The position numbers and the translations under genes are program-made. Below are positions 29,667-38,619 of a stretch of 64,000 bases of DNA, piece after piece (the stretch's first letter is position 1; every line of letters begins with the position of its first letter). The notes beneath the pieces are model-generated. The model made no database searches and had not been told where the DNA came from. It worked only from the letters and a program-made list of their open reading frames with translations. Source of the DNA: Companilactobacillus insicii. GTDB lineage: Bacteria > Bacillota > Bacilli > Lactobacillales > Lactobacillaceae. The stretch is taken from the NCBI RefSeq assembly GCF_003946015.1, contig NZ_RHNU01000005.1, positions 1 to 64,000 on the forward strand. Direction: 5' to 3'.

Positions 29667-30293
29667 ATGAAATATTCAACAAATCAATTTTTAACTTTAG
29701 CTACATACGTAGTATTACTCTTTATTGGTTCGATATTATCCATGGTTAAAGTAACCGGATCAGCCTACTTTATAACTTTAACTTTAGCCGCAATTTTAGC
29801 GACGGGTATTATGATTTATTTAACACAAAAGAGTTCACCAAATGAACTTGAAGAAAAGACCGACTTAAATAATAAATTACAATGGATAATTATTGGTACT
29901 GTTGGTGCTTTAATTCTTCAAATTGGCCTAGGATTCGTTGACCAACAAATTTTCCATACTAGCACAACCTCAGCGAATACTTTGCAGCTGCTGACATTGG
30001 TCCACGCATATCCATACTACTTTGCCTATGTATTAATTTGTGCACCGATTATGGAAGAAATAGTCTTCAGACGTGTATTCTTTGCTAATCTTATTAAACC
30101 AACTAATATCTACTGGGCAGCTGCCATTTCGGCCGTGTTCTTCGCATTTATGCATCAAGATACAAGATTCATCGTTTACGTAGCAATGGGGTTATGGTTC
30201 TCATTTATTTATTACAAATCTAAAAACATCTATGTCAGTGCTGGTAGTCATCTAGTTATGAACACTTTAGTCGTTATGATCAGTATGAGATAA
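29667..30293 (+). CDS. CPBP family intramembrane glutamic endopeptidase
   Basis: This 208-residue polytopic membrane protein of the CPBP (CAAX protease and bacteriocin-processing) family has about six hydrophobic helices. Catalytic-type motifs are EEIVFRR (paired Glu and Arg, about residue 130), FAFMHQD (His, about 160), and a last HLVMN (about 194-198). In lactobacilli such proteins are linked to bacteriocin self-immunity or prenyl-protein processing. No bacteriocin gene is next to it, so the substrate is unknown. ATAGGAGAAATT precedes the ATG. It is transcribed divergently from groESL. Confidence 0.88.
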   Translation: MKYSTNQFLTLATYVVLLFIGSILSMVKVTGSAYFITLTLAAILATGIMIYLTQKSSPNELEEKTDLNNKLQWIIIGTVGALILQIGLGFVDQQIFHTSTTSANTLQLLTLVHAYPYYFAYVLICAPIMEEIVFRRVFFANLIKPTNIYWAAAISAVFFAFMHQDTRFIVYVAMGLWFSFIYYKSKNIYVSAGSHLVMNTLVVMISMR

Positions 30294-30334
30294 AAAAAGT
30301 TGAGATTTCCAATTACGGAATCTCAACTTTTTTT
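30292..30334. terminator. Bidirectional terminator between the CPBP gene and the symporter gene
   Basis: AAAAAAAGTTGAGATT and AATCTCAACTTTTTTT form a long stem with T-tracts for both convergent genes. Confidence 0.9.
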
Positions 30335-30344
30335 GATTTTATAT

Positions 30345-31625
30345 TTACATGCCACGCTTATAGTTGGCGACATATTTCTTTCGTTTATCATCATCAAACT
30401 CATCTTCACTTTTAGCAATAATAATTGTAGCGAGTGAGTTACCAACAACGTTAACAGCTGTACGTCCCATATCAACTAAACGGTCAATACCAGCAATAAA
30501 TGTCAATCCTTGCATAGGAACACCTATCGTTGAAACGGTTGCTAGTAGAACAACAAATGAAGCTCCCGGAACACCAGCCATTCCCTTTGATGTCAGCATC
30601 AAAACAACTATCAATGTAATTTGTTGTCCGATTGACAGGTTAATATGATAAGCCTGTGCCAAGAACAAAGCTGCTAATGATTGATAAATAGCTGAACCAT
30701 CAAGGTTAAATGTATATCCTGTAGGAATTACGAATGAAACAATACCCTTACTTGCTCCATACTTTTGCATTTTATCCATCATCTTTGGCAAGGCAGCTTC
30801 TGAACTAGCTGTAGTAAATGCTAAGACAAACTCATTTTCGATAATTCTAAATAATTCAAAGAAATCAACATGGAACATTCTTCCAACAAGATACATGATA
30901 ACAAATACAAAGAATGCCATGGTTGCATAGGCGATAACAATGAATAGTGCTAATGGCTTCAATGAATCAAATCCCATTTCAGCAACTGTTACACCAATCA
31001 AAGCACAGACACCAATTGGTGCAGTACGCATAACCCAATTAGTTACTTTGAACATTACATTAGCAACGGCGTTTAATAAGTCAGTAATAATCTTACCTTC
31101 CTTACCAAGAGATGCCGTTCCTAATCCAAATAGGACTGAGAAAAAGATAACAGGCAACATATCGCCTTTACCCATTGCGGCAAAAATATTAGTAGGAATA
31201 ATACCCATCAACACTGACCAAATACCAGAATGTTCGGCAGCTGAAGCTGAAGCAGTATATTGTGAAATACTTGATCCCTTCAACTCATTAATATTAATGT
31301 ATGAACCTGGATGTGTAATATTAGCAACAACAATACCAATAATAATAGCTAAAGTCGTCATTACTTCAAAGTAAACCAAAGTCTTTAGACCTATACGACC
31401 TAGCTTTTTAATATCACCCATATTAGCTATTCCGACTGTTAAACATGAAATAACAATCGGTAAAACGATCATTTGAATCAAAGAAATGAACATTGTACCA
31501 ATGTTCTGCATGACCGTAATAGCACCCTTATTGTGATAGAAAATTTGTCCCAAAACTATACCTAGAACTAGACCGATAATTATTTGCCAGCCCAAACTAA
31601 GCCGAAAAAACTTTTGCTTTTGCAA
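30345..31625 (-). CDS. Dicarboxylate/amino acid:cation symporter (SDF family)
   Basis: This 426-residue glutamate/aspartate- or dicarboxylate-type sodium/proton symporter has about eight hydrophobic helices plus two re-entrant loops. Diagnostic sequences are the serine-rich hairpin TTASSEAALPKMMDKM (about residue 275-290), NLDGSAIYQSLAALF, and SKGMAGVPGASFVVL. These three motifs form the substrate and cation sites in the GltPh-type fold. The exact substrate (glutamate, aspartate, serine or C4-dicarboxylate) cannot be read. It is a single gene; the terminator shared with the CPBP gene lies just past its stop. Confidence 0.93.
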   Translation of the reverse strand: MQKQKFFRLSLGWQIIIGLVLGIVLGQIFYHNKGAITVMQNIGTMFISLIQMIVLPIVISCLTVGIANMGDIKKLGRIGLKTLVYFEVMTTLAIIIGIVVANITHPGSYININELKGSSISQYTASASAAEHSGIWSVLMGIIPTNIFAAMGKGDMLPVIFFSVLFGLGTASLGKEGKIITDLLNAVANVMFKVTNWVMRTAPIGVCALIGVTVAEMGFDSLKPLALFIVIAYATMAFFVFVIMYLVGRMFHVDFFELFRIIENEFVLAFTTASSEAALPKMMDKMQKYGASKGIVSFVIPTGYTFNLDGSAIYQSLAALFLAQAYHINLSIGQQITLIVVLMLTSKGMAGVPGASFVVLLATVSTIGVPMQGLTFIAGIDRLVDMGRTAVNVVGNSLATIIIAKSEDEFDDDKRKKYVANYKRGM

Positions 31626-31816
31626 TTTAATGCCCCCTTAGAACGTCGGTTTTTATTATAGCAGACTTTTTACAAATTTAATCAAATTAGAATAATATTA
31701 ATAATTTTATATACAAAAAACTTTTTTTGTAAACAATAAAAGCGCCTCATTACTTACAATTAATAACTATAAGTAACAAGGTGCTTTATTTAATATTCTA
31801 ACTAAAACATGTTCTA
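31626..31816. other. Intergenic stretch between manA and the symporter gene
   Basis: This is 191 AT-rich bases. They hold the manA terminator (31738-31790), a small A/T hairpin (about 31713-31730), and presumably the promoter of the symporter gene. No gene is seen. Confidence 0.5.
31738..31790 (-). terminator. Terminator after manA
   Basis: An imperfect long stem, AAAGCACC..GTTACTT with AAGTAAT..GGCGCTTTT on the minus strand. It lies about 30 bases downstream of the manA stop and ends in a short T-run. Confidence 0.65.
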
Positions 31817-32785
31817 TTATTCTTCCCCAGACTCTGAAGCAATAATATCTAAATCACCTTCGATAGTCCATGAATCGACTGTGGCTGGCATGATCAAATG
31901 ATCACCCTTCTTCAAATCATATTCTTTACCATCAACAGTAACTTGACCGTTACCACTTAAAACTGAGATTAATGTGTACTTACCAATATCATGTTTCAAT
32001 GTAACTGGTTCTTTGATTTCCCAACGGTATACTGAGAAATATGGTGATATTGGTGGTTTCACGAAGGTTGTAAATTTATTTTTTCCTTCTGTCTTGCTTT
32101 GAATATCTAGCTTTGGATCTTTATTTGGAACTGTAATTGTATCTTCAGATTGTTTGATATGTAGTTCACGTTTCTTGCCTGTACTCTTATCAACACGATC
32201 ATAATCATATAAGCGATAAGTAGTATCTGAACTTTGTTGCGTCTCTAGAACCATAATTCCCTTATTCAAGGCATGAACAGTTCCACTTGGAACATAATAG
32301 AATTCACCAGGCTTAACAGGAACTTTTCTTAATAAGTGATCCCAGTCGCCTGATTCAATCATCTTATCAAGTTCTTCTCTAGTCTTTGCGTGATGTCCAT
32401 AAACCAAATATGAATCTGGTTCTGCATCAATAATGTACCAACATTCAGTCTTACCTAGTTCATGTTCATGCTTCCAAGCATAGTCATTATCAGGATGTAC
32501 CTGCACAGAGAGACTAGCATTGGCATCCAAAATTTTTGTTAATAATGGAAATACTCTACCCTTAGGGTTACCAAATAATTCAGCGTGATTGCTCCATAGT
32601 TCTGCAACAGATTGACCTGCAAATTCACCATTCTTCACTTCTGAACGACCATGAGGATGTCCGGAGATAGCCCAACATTCGCCGATATCACCATCAGGAA
32701 TATCATAGCCAAATTTTGTTTCTAATCCACGTCCACCCCAGATTTTCTTATGAAAAACAGGTTTCAAAAATAATGGTTCACTCAT
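31817..32785 (-). CDS. manA: Mannose-6-phosphate isomerase, class I
   Basis: This zinc enzyme interconverts mannose-6-phosphate and fructose-6-phosphate. It has 322 residues, the short Gram-positive type. It shows HKKIWGGRGLE, GECWAISGHPHG, the zinc-site QVHPDNDYA followed by GKTECWYI, and the cupin segment FYYVPSGTVHALN. A good GGAGG-type site precedes the ATG. It lies 30 bases downstream of rex, probably in the same transcript, which would tie sugar entry to the redox regulator's operon. Confidence 0.95.
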   Translation of the reverse strand: MSEPLFLKPVFHKKIWGGRGLETKFGYDIPDGDIGECWAISGHPHGRSEVKNGEFAGQSVAELWSNHAELFGNPKGRVFPLLTKILDANASLSVQVHPDNDYAWKHEHELGKTECWYIIDAEPDSYLVYGHHAKTREELDKMIESGDWDHLLRKVPVKPGEFYYVPSGTVHALNKGIMVLETQQSSDTTYRLYDYDRVDKSTGKKRELHIKQSEDTITVPNKDPKLDIQSKTEGKNKFTTFVKPPISPYFSVYRWEIKEPVTLKHDIGKYTLISVLSGNGQVTVDGKEYDLKKGDHLIMPATVDSWTIEGDLDIIASESGEE

Positions 32786-32815
32786 GCAAATAATCCTCCA
32801 ATATTTTTATATCGA

Positions 32816-33475
32816 TTATTGATCTTCGTTCTTTTCCTCTTCAAGTGACTTATCGCGATCCAAGAAGAAGATCAATGTCTGCAATTCGTTAGCTAAATCA
32901 ACATAATGTACACGAATTGAGCTAGGAACATTAATAATTACAGGTGTAAAGTTAAGAATCCCTTTAACTCCTGCATCTGCTAACAAATCAGCTGTCGTTT
33001 GAGCAGCATTAGATGAAACAGTCAAAATGCAGACATCAATCTGTTGCAAATTAAGCTGTTCTTTCAATTCATTAACGTGATAAACAGGAACACCACTCTT
33101 AACTGTTCCAACAATTGACTCATCAATGTCAAAAGCTGCGGCAATTCTTACATTATTAGTACGAGAAAAGTTATAATTTAATAAGGCATTACCCAAATTG
33201 CCAACACCGACTAAGGCGACGTTGGTTCTCTTATCTTGATTCAAGAGTTTTTTGAAGAAGGCAACTAGCTCATTAACATCATAACCGTATCCTCTCTTAC
33301 CAAGTGCACCCAGATATGAGAAGTCACGTCTGATAGTTGCACTATCGATTTTTACTCCCTCAGACAATTCACCTGAAGAGATTTTCTTGGTACCTTCATC
33401 CTTTAAAAATTGAAAGTATCGGTAATAAATTGGTAAACGTTTTATAGTTGCGTTTGGTACTGTTGTTTTTGTCAT
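32816..33475 (-). CDS. rex: Redox-sensing transcriptional repressor Rex
   Basis: Rex senses the NADH/NAD ratio and represses fermentation and NADH-reoxidation genes when NADH is low. It has 219 residues. The N-terminal winged helix ([40 protein letters not shown]) is followed by a Rossmann NAD domain ([16 protein letters not shown], about residues 84-99) and a C-terminal swapped helix. No clear Rex operator (TTGTGA-N6-TCACAA) is visible in its own upstream region. Confidence 0.96.
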   Translation of the reverse strand: MTKTTVPNATIKRLPIYYRYFQFLKDEGTKKISSGELSEGVKIDSATIRRDFSYLGALGKRGYGYDVNELVAFFKKLLNQDKRTNVALVGVGNLGNALLNYNFSRTNNVRIAAAFDIDESIVGTVKSGVPVYHVNELKEQLNLQQIDVCILTVSSNAAQTTADLLADAGVKGILNFTPVIINVPSSIRVHYVDLANELQTLIFFLDRDKSLEEEKNEDQ

Positions 33476-33615
33476 ATTATCCCACCGTTATGTGCGTAGT
33501 TTCACTAACTATTATAGTAATTAAAAACAGACAAAAACGCAACAGGTTACGGCTAGAAAAGGCAGAAAATTCTAATTAATGATAAAATTGTGAATATACA
33601 AAGGAGTTTATTAAC

Positions 33616-35532
33616 TTGATTTTATTACAAGCCCAAAGCATAACTAAGAATTTTGGAACAAAAAAACTTTTTTCAAACGTAAGTTTTGAAGTCCAAGACA
33701 ACAGCAGAATCGGACTCGTTGGTCGAAATGGTGTGGGTAAATCTACCCTACTCAAAATAATTTCAGATCAAGAGAGTTACAACAGCGGCAATATTGCCCT
33801 AAAAAAAGATACAAATATCGGATACTTAGCTCAGGATTCTGGATTAAATAGCGATAATAAGATATTTGATGAAATGGAAAAGGTCTTCGAATATCTCAAA
33901 AAACAAGAGAAGCAAATGCATGAACTAGAAGGGAAATTAGCTGATAATACCGTTAGTGATTATGATCAAATCTTAAAACAATACGACCAATTGCAAAATA
34001 CCTTTCGTCAAGAAAACGGTTATGGTTATCAATCTGAAATTAGAAGTGTCTTAAAAGGATTCGGCTTCGACGAAGATGTTTGGCAAGAAAAAATATCCAC
34101 ATTATCAGGTGGTGAGAGATCACGTCTGGCAATGGCTAAGATGCTTCTCGAACATCATGATATATTATTACTTGATGAACCTACTAACCATCTGGATATT
34201 GACACCGTTGAATGGCTAGAAGGTTATTTGAAGAACTATCGTGGTGCCCTAGTAATCATCTCCCACGATCAGTATTTCTTGGATAAGGTAGTAACAGAAA
34301 TTGTTGAGATAAATCACCATTCATCAAAACATTATTCTGGTAATTACACTTTTTATTTAAAAGAGAAAAAACGTAATCAAGATGTTGAATGGAAACATTA
34401 CGAAGAACAACAAGCCGAGATCAAAAAGACTGAAGAATACATTCAAAAAAATATTGTTCGTGCTTCAACTACTAAAATGGCTCAAAGCCGTCGTAAGAAG
34501 CTTGAAAAAATGGACGTTATGGATCGACCTGATTCTGATCAAGGATCTGTTCATTTCTCATTTCAAATTGACAAAGAAAGTGGTAATGACGTTCTTTTAA
34601 TTAAAGATGCCGCAATTGGCTATGAAAAAGATCAAATTATGTCTAAGCCAATTAACCTTGATGTTAAAAAGGGAGAACGTGTTGGTATCATCGGTCCTAA
34701 TGGTATCGGTAAATCTACCCTACTCAAAACTATTCTTGGTCAAATTCCAATTTTAGAAGGTACTTATCAATTTGGTGCCAATGTTCAAATTGGATATTAT
34801 GATCAGAACTTGAATAATCTAGATCCACAAAAAGATGTCCTCCACGAAATATGGGATCGTTATCCGTTATTAGATGAGCAAGTAATTCGTAATACATTAG
34901 GTTCATTCTTATTCAGTGGTGACGATGTATTGAAGCCAGTTGCTGGATTATCTGGTGGCGAAAAGGCTCGTTTAACATTGACTAAGTTATCAATGGAACA
35001 CGACAACTTCCTAGTAATGGACGAACCTACTAACCACTTGGACATCGACAGCAAGGAAGTCCTAGAAGATGCCTTGAATTCATTTGCTGGTACTGTCTTA
35101 TTCGTATCACATGACCGTTATTTATTGAATACATTAGCCGATAGAATCGTTGATATTGGATCAAGTGGTAGCAAAATTTATCTAGGTGACTATGACTATT
35201 ACTTAGAAAAAACTACTGAAGATAAAGAAAAATCTGAAGAAATAAGTGAAACACACAACGTCAGTGAGAAAAAAGTTCAGTATCAACAATCTAAAGAGCA
35301 ACAAAAGCAAGAGCGGAAATTACGCCGTCAAGTTGAAGATTTAGAAGACAAAATTTCTAAGATCGATAAACGTAACGAAGAAATACAAGCTGAAATGACC
35401 AAAGAAGAAAACCTTTCTTCATATACAAAACTAGCTGATTTCCAAAAAGAGTTAGATGATAATAAAGCAAAACAAAGCGACTTAGAAGATCAATGGACCG
35501 AATTATCTATGGAACTGGAAGACATGGAATAG
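33616..35532 (+). CDS. ABC-F family ATPase (YdiF/Uup-like ribosome-associated protein)
   Basis: This 638-residue protein has two ABC ATPase cassettes and no membrane domain. Cassette 1 has GRNGVGKSTLLK, LSGGERSRLAM and LDEPTNHLDI. Cassette 2 has [23 protein letters not shown] and MDEPTNHLDI. A charged inter-domain linker (about 235-300, KMAQSRRKKLEKM) and a C-terminal coiled coil (about 545-638) fit ABC-F translation factors, which act at the ribosomal exit site or in antibiotic resistance. It starts with TTG; AAAGGAG lies nine bases upstream. Because it lacks a specific resistance signature I favour the housekeeping YdiF-like class. Confidence 0.9.
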   Translation: MILLQAQSITKNFGTKKLFSNVSFEVQDNSRIGLVGRNGVGKSTLLKIISDQESYNSGNIALKKDTNIGYLAQDSGLNSDNKIFDEMEKVFEYLKKQEKQMHELEGKLADNTVSDYDQILKQYDQLQNTFRQENGYGYQSEIRSVLKGFGFDEDVWQEKISTLSGGERSRLAMAKMLLEHHDILLLDEPTNHLDIDTVEWLEGYLKNYRGALVIISHDQYFLDKVVTEIVEINHHSSKHYSGNYTFYLKEKKRNQDVEWKHYEEQQAEIKKTEEYIQKNIVRASTTKMAQSRRKKLEKMDVMDRPDSDQGSVHFSFQIDKESGNDVLLIKDAAIGYEKDQIMSKPINLDVKKGERVGIIGPNGIGKSTLLKTILGQIPILEGTYQFGANVQIGYYDQNLNNLDPQKDVLHEIWDRYPLLDEQVIRNTLGSFLFSGDDVLKPVAGLSGGEKARLTLTKLSMEHDNFLVMDEPTNHLDIDSKEVLEDALNSFAGTVLFVSHDRYLLNTLADRIVDIGSSGSKIYLGDYDYYLEKTTEDKEKSEEISETHNVSEKKVQYQQSKEQQKQERKLRRQVEDLEDKISKIDKRNEEIQAEMTKEENLSSYTKLADFQKELDDNKAKQSDLEDQWTELSMELEDME

Positions 35533-35601
35533 TCAAATAATTGTCTTAAGGTTAGAATTTTGCTATTCTGAGGCTTAATAATAAAGCGAGTCGAGAAAAC
35601 T

Positions 35602-36459
35602 ATGCAAAACAAAAAACAAGAGAACTTTTTTATTCGATTTTTTAAGGGTGTCATAATTGCACTTGGATTTATTTTACCTGGAGTATCTGGTGGAGTTCTT
35701 GCCGCAATATTAGGAATTTATGAAAGACTTCTCCACTTTATGGCTCATATCCGTGAAAACTTCAAAGTGGACTTCATGTACTTCCTACCTGTTGGAATCG
35801 GTGGAGTCGTTGGAATTGGATTGCTTTCTAAGCCATTAGAATTCTTACTTGAGCACTATCAAGTTATCGTTCTTTGGGGATTTGCTGGTGCAATTATCGG
35901 CACTCTACCGTCACTGATACGAGCTTCTACCTCACGTAGTAGACGTGATATGGTGGATGTTATGTGGTTCTTCTTCATGTTGATTTTTGGAGGATTGTTC
36001 TTATTCTTCATGAGTAAAATATTTGGAACGATCCCAGCTAACTTTATTGGATTCACTATTGCCGGTATGTTGATAGCACTGGGCGTTTTAGTACCCGGAC
36101 TTAGCCCATCTAATCTGTTACTAATACTTGGACTGTATACACCAATGCTGACAGGATTTAAGAATTTCGATATCGTTGGCGTATTCTTGCCCATCGCTAT
36201 TGGTGGGATGGTCGCTATGGTATTGTTCTCAAAGGGAATGGAATACTTAATTGAACATCATCATTCACGTGTTTATCATTTTATTCTGGGAATCGTACTA
36301 GCAAGTACAATATTGATTTTGATTCCTAATCCATATTCAGCTGAGACCATTTCCTACGCTGGAGTTACTGGAATTACAATTGTTTTGAGTATTATTGCAT
36401 TTGTACTTGGGACCCTTTTGGGACTTTGGATGAGTGGATTAGAAGAAAAATATAAATAA
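35602..36459 (+). CDS. DUF368 domain-containing membrane protein
   Basis: This 285-residue polytopic membrane protein has about eight hydrophobic helices. The N-terminal GVIIALGFILPGVSGGVLA and the repeated VLVPGLSPSNLLLILGLY are the hallmark DUF368 repeats, an inverted duplicated topology. DUF368 proteins have been proposed as polyprenyl-phosphate (undecaprenyl-phosphate) translocases; that role is from the family literature, not visible in the sequence. It follows the ABC-F gene by about 70 bases on the same strand. The ribosome site is weak. Confidence 0.85.
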   Translation: MQNKKQENFFIRFFKGVIIALGFILPGVSGGVLAAILGIYERLLHFMAHIRENFKVDFMYFLPVGIGGVVGIGLLSKPLEFLLEHYQVIVLWGFAGAIIGTLPSLIRASTSRSRRDMVDVMWFFFMLIFGGLFLFFMSKIFGTIPANFIGFTIAGMLIALGVLVPGLSPSNLLLILGLYTPMLTGFKNFDIVGVFLPIAIGGMVAMVLFSKGMEYLIEHHHSRVYHFILGIVLASTILILIPNPYSAETISYAGVTGITIVLSIIAFVLGTLLGLWMSGLEEKYK

Positions 36460-36471
36460 GTTTTAATAAAC

Positions 36472-36526
36472 AAAATACCGTTCTGGTCTTTGCACTTCAT
36501 TGTGCTTGGACTGGAGCGGTATTTTT
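36472..36526. terminator. Bidirectional terminator between the DUF368 gene and the ABC permease gene
   Basis: A long branched-looking hairpin with outer arms AAAATACCG / CGGTATTTTT and inner complementary pieces. T-tracts on both sides suit the convergent genes. Confidence 0.8.
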
Positions 36527-36555
36527 GATTTATTTTTGAAATTTTAACATTCTAT

Positions 36556-37338
36556 TTACAACTTAACGGAAAACATCTTATATCTACGATATGACAAAAG
36601 ACTAAATAAGATAATCAATCCAATCAACCACACAAATGATTGTAAAGAATTAGATGAAGTGAATGAAAAATTATTGTTCAATAAATCTCTCGTTATACCT
36701 ACTAGAGCTGTCATTGGCTGATTTTCAGCAAACCACCTTACTGGTTTGATCATTCCATCCATAGGTATGAACGCAGAACTTACAAACAACAGCATCAGAA
36801 TTATATATGAGAATCCGCCAGCTGACTCTACACTATTTGCTTTCAGAGAAAAAGGAATTGCAATCAATGTGATTGTAAATGCAAATAAGAGCGAGACTGC
36901 TACAAACAATGCAAAATTACCCACAGATAAATCTGGGCGATATCCCATTACAAATCCAGCAATTAGTACTACCGATTCACTTATAATCATAAAAATTACT
37001 GATGCCAGCACATGTGACCCAAGTATTACCCAACGTTTGATTGGTAATGAATGCAGACGTTTTAAAAATCCTTTGGTCTTATCCAAATTGATACGAACGG
37101 CAGTGTAAGCCGACCCCATAGCCATGGCCACCAACAGAAAACCTGGTAGAGCATATTTTAAATATTCTCCAGTCGAGGCATTAACGCCATCCATCGCAAT
37201 ATTGCCACCTAAAACATATACAAAAAACATTAACATAAACAACGGCATTAGAATTACCGTAATAACCGTATCAATATTAGTTAAGTTTTGCTTCAAAATT
37301 CTTTTAGTTAAAACCATTAATTGTTTGATTGATTGCAT
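36556..37338 (-). CDS. ABC-2 type transporter permease
   Basis: This 260-residue membrane subunit has six predicted helices: about 25-45, 60-80, 105-130, 140-165, 170-190 and 230-250. A soluble N-terminus (SIKQLMVLTKRILKQNL) fits the ABC-2/DrrB-like family of drug or lipid exporters. Its ATG comes one base after the stop of the ATPase gene, with AGGGTAA as ribosome site, so they form one unit. The substrate is unknown. An 11-residue longer in-frame start inside the ATPase gene is less likely. Confidence 0.88.
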   Translation of the reverse strand: MQSIKQLMVLTKRILKQNLTNIDTVITVILMPLFMLMFFVYVLGGNIAMDGVNASTGEYLKYALPGFLLVAMAMGSAYTAVRINLDKTKGFLKRLHSLPIKRWVILGSHVLASVIFMIISESVVLIAGFVMGYRPDLSVGNFALFVAVSLLFAFTITLIAIPFSLKANSVESAGGFSYIILMLLFVSSAFIPMDGMIKPVRWFAENQPMTALVGITRDLLNNNFSFTSSNSLQSFVWLIGLIILFSLLSYRRYKMFSVKL

Positions 37339-37339
37339 T

Positions 37340-38248
37340 TTAATTACCCTCACTATCAATTTTTGTGACATTAAAAAATACTTCTTCTAAACTATTCTCC
37401 TGTGGAACTACGCTGTGAATAGATACATTCTCATTGACCAATATCTTTATACAAATATCAGTATTTCTTTCATCAACAACAAAACTAGTCCCCTTATTGT
37501 TTTTAGAAATAATCATTTCTTCAGGAAGATTTACCAAATTTACATTAGGCGAATCAACATTGATTTGAACAAACCGTCTGGCATTCTTCTTAATTTCATC
37601 TGGAGTCCCATACAATACAATTTTTCCATCATTCAAAAATCCCATATGATCTGATAATTTGTCGGCTTCATCAAGATATTGCGTAGTCAAAAACACCGTT
37701 TTTCCAGAATCACGAATTTCTTTAATAATATTCCATAGTTCAACTCTATTTTTAGGATCAACACCGGTTGTGGGTTCATCTAAGAAGATAATTTCTGGAT
37801 TTCCCAGCAATGACATTGCAATATCCAAACGACGTTTCATACCACCTGAATATTTACCGACTTTTTTATTCAAGAAACTTGTCAGATTCAATCTTTCAGA
37901 AATTTGTTTAATTTCAGTCTTAGCATTTTTTAATAATCTAAGTTCAGCAATTATTAACAAATTCTGATATCCAGTGAACTCGTCATCTAAAGTAACGGTT
38001 TGAGAATTTAAACTAATATTCTCACGAATTAAACCAGCATCACTCATTATCGGATGACCCATAATTTGTACCTCTCCATCATCAGCTAAGCTGATTGTCG
38101 TCAAAATATTGATAAGTGTCGACTTACCAGAACCATTTTCACCCAGTAAGGTAAAAATTTCTCCTCGTTTCACTGCAAGATTCATATCTTTCAATACTGA
38201 ATGATTCCCAAAACTTTTTCTTACGTGTTTAACAGTAATTGCATCCAT
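37340..38248 (-). CDS. ABC transporter ATP-binding protein (DrrA-like)
   Basis: This 302-residue ATPase of an exporter has Walker A GENGSGKSTL (about residue 38), Q-loop SLNSQTVTL, signature YSGGMKRRLDIAMSLLG, Walker B IIFLDEPTTGVDPKNR, and a switch region LTTQYLDEADKLSDH. A C-terminal extension of about 80 residues (VQINVDSPNVNLVNLP) is typical of DrrA-like drug or lipid exporters. AGAGGG precedes the ATG. The pair with the permease is expressed from the promoter at about 38290-38319. Confidence 0.92.
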   Translation of the reverse strand: MDAITVKHVRKSFGNHSVLKDMNLAVKRGEIFTLLGENGSGKSTLINILTTISLADDGEVQIMGHPIMSDAGLIRENISLNSQTVTLDDEFTGYQNLLIIAELRLLKNAKTEIKQISERLNLTSFLNKKVGKYSGGMKRRLDIAMSLLGNPEIIFLDEPTTGVDPKNRVELWNIIKEIRDSGKTVFLTTQYLDEADKLSDHMGFLNDGKIVLYGTPDEIKKNARRFVQINVDSPNVNLVNLPEEMIISKNNKGTSFVVDERNTDICIKILVNENVSIHSVVPQENSLEEVFFNVTKIDSEGN

Positions 38249-38289
38249 TTTATTACCCTCTATTAATTTTACTTATTTATTTCTAATAC

Positions 38290-38319
38290 ATAATAATACA
38301 CACTACTGTACTGTGTCAA
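38290..38319 (-). promoter_or_regulatory. Predicted promoter and operator-like dyads of the ABC exporter
   Basis: On the minus strand there is a perfect TTGACA (-35, 38314-38319) and, 17-18 bases on, TTATTA/TATTAT (-10, 38290-38296). The spacer reads ACACAGTACAGTAGTGTGT, an imperfect palindrome. A second pair of TACACA / CACACATA lies just upstream at 38323-38346. This looks like a repressor site over the promoter. No regulator gene is adjacent. Confidence 0.6.
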
Positions 38320-38345
38320 TTACTATGTGTGAAATAATAATGTGT

Positions 38346-38415
38346 AAAAAAAGCATCACAACATACGCTACGATTTAAGCCTCCAAACTTAAAAAAGCAA
38401 TATATTGTTGTGATG
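38346..38415 (-). terminator. Second terminator-like hairpin upstream of the ABC promoter
   Basis: CATCACAACA (from 38415) and TGTTGTGATGC (to 38353) pair, followed by seven T on the minus strand. The 42-base loop contains its own T-run and an AAG..CTT pairing. It could back up the tsaD terminator or end an unannotated small RNA. Confidence 0.5.
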
Positions 38416-38511
38416 TTCTTAACAGGACTATCTTAAATCTAGACGAAAAGAGATTGTTACAGATTTAGAAACTTAGATCATTTCTTTGTCAGAATTCAAT
38501 TAATTCACGAA

Positions 38512-38542
38512 TAAAAAAGAAGCACATCATTCGATGTACTTC
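38512..38542 (-). terminator. Terminator after tsaD
   Basis: GAAGTACATC / GATGTGCTTC stem with a GAAT loop and six T on the minus strand. Confidence 0.85.
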
Positions 38543-38619
38543 CAGTGTAATTTGGATCCATTAACACTATTTGGCGTAGACCCTAAAAAATCTCAATATA
38601 TTAGCTCTTTAATTTTTAT

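Larger units (their letters stand above)
38249..38619. other. Gene-free stretch between tsaD and the ABC exporter
   Basis: This is 371 bases with no credible gene. From right to left it holds the tsaD terminator (38512-38542), about 95 AT-rich bases, a second terminator-like hairpin with a 42-base loop (38346-38415), and a strong promoter with dyad sequences (38290-38343) reading into the ABC genes. A small RNA between the two terminators cannot be excluded. Confidence 0.6.

Noticed and set aside
30940-31374. Plus-strand open frame of 144 codons opposite the SDF symporter gene
   Set aside because: Shadow of a real gene; the protein has no recognisable family.
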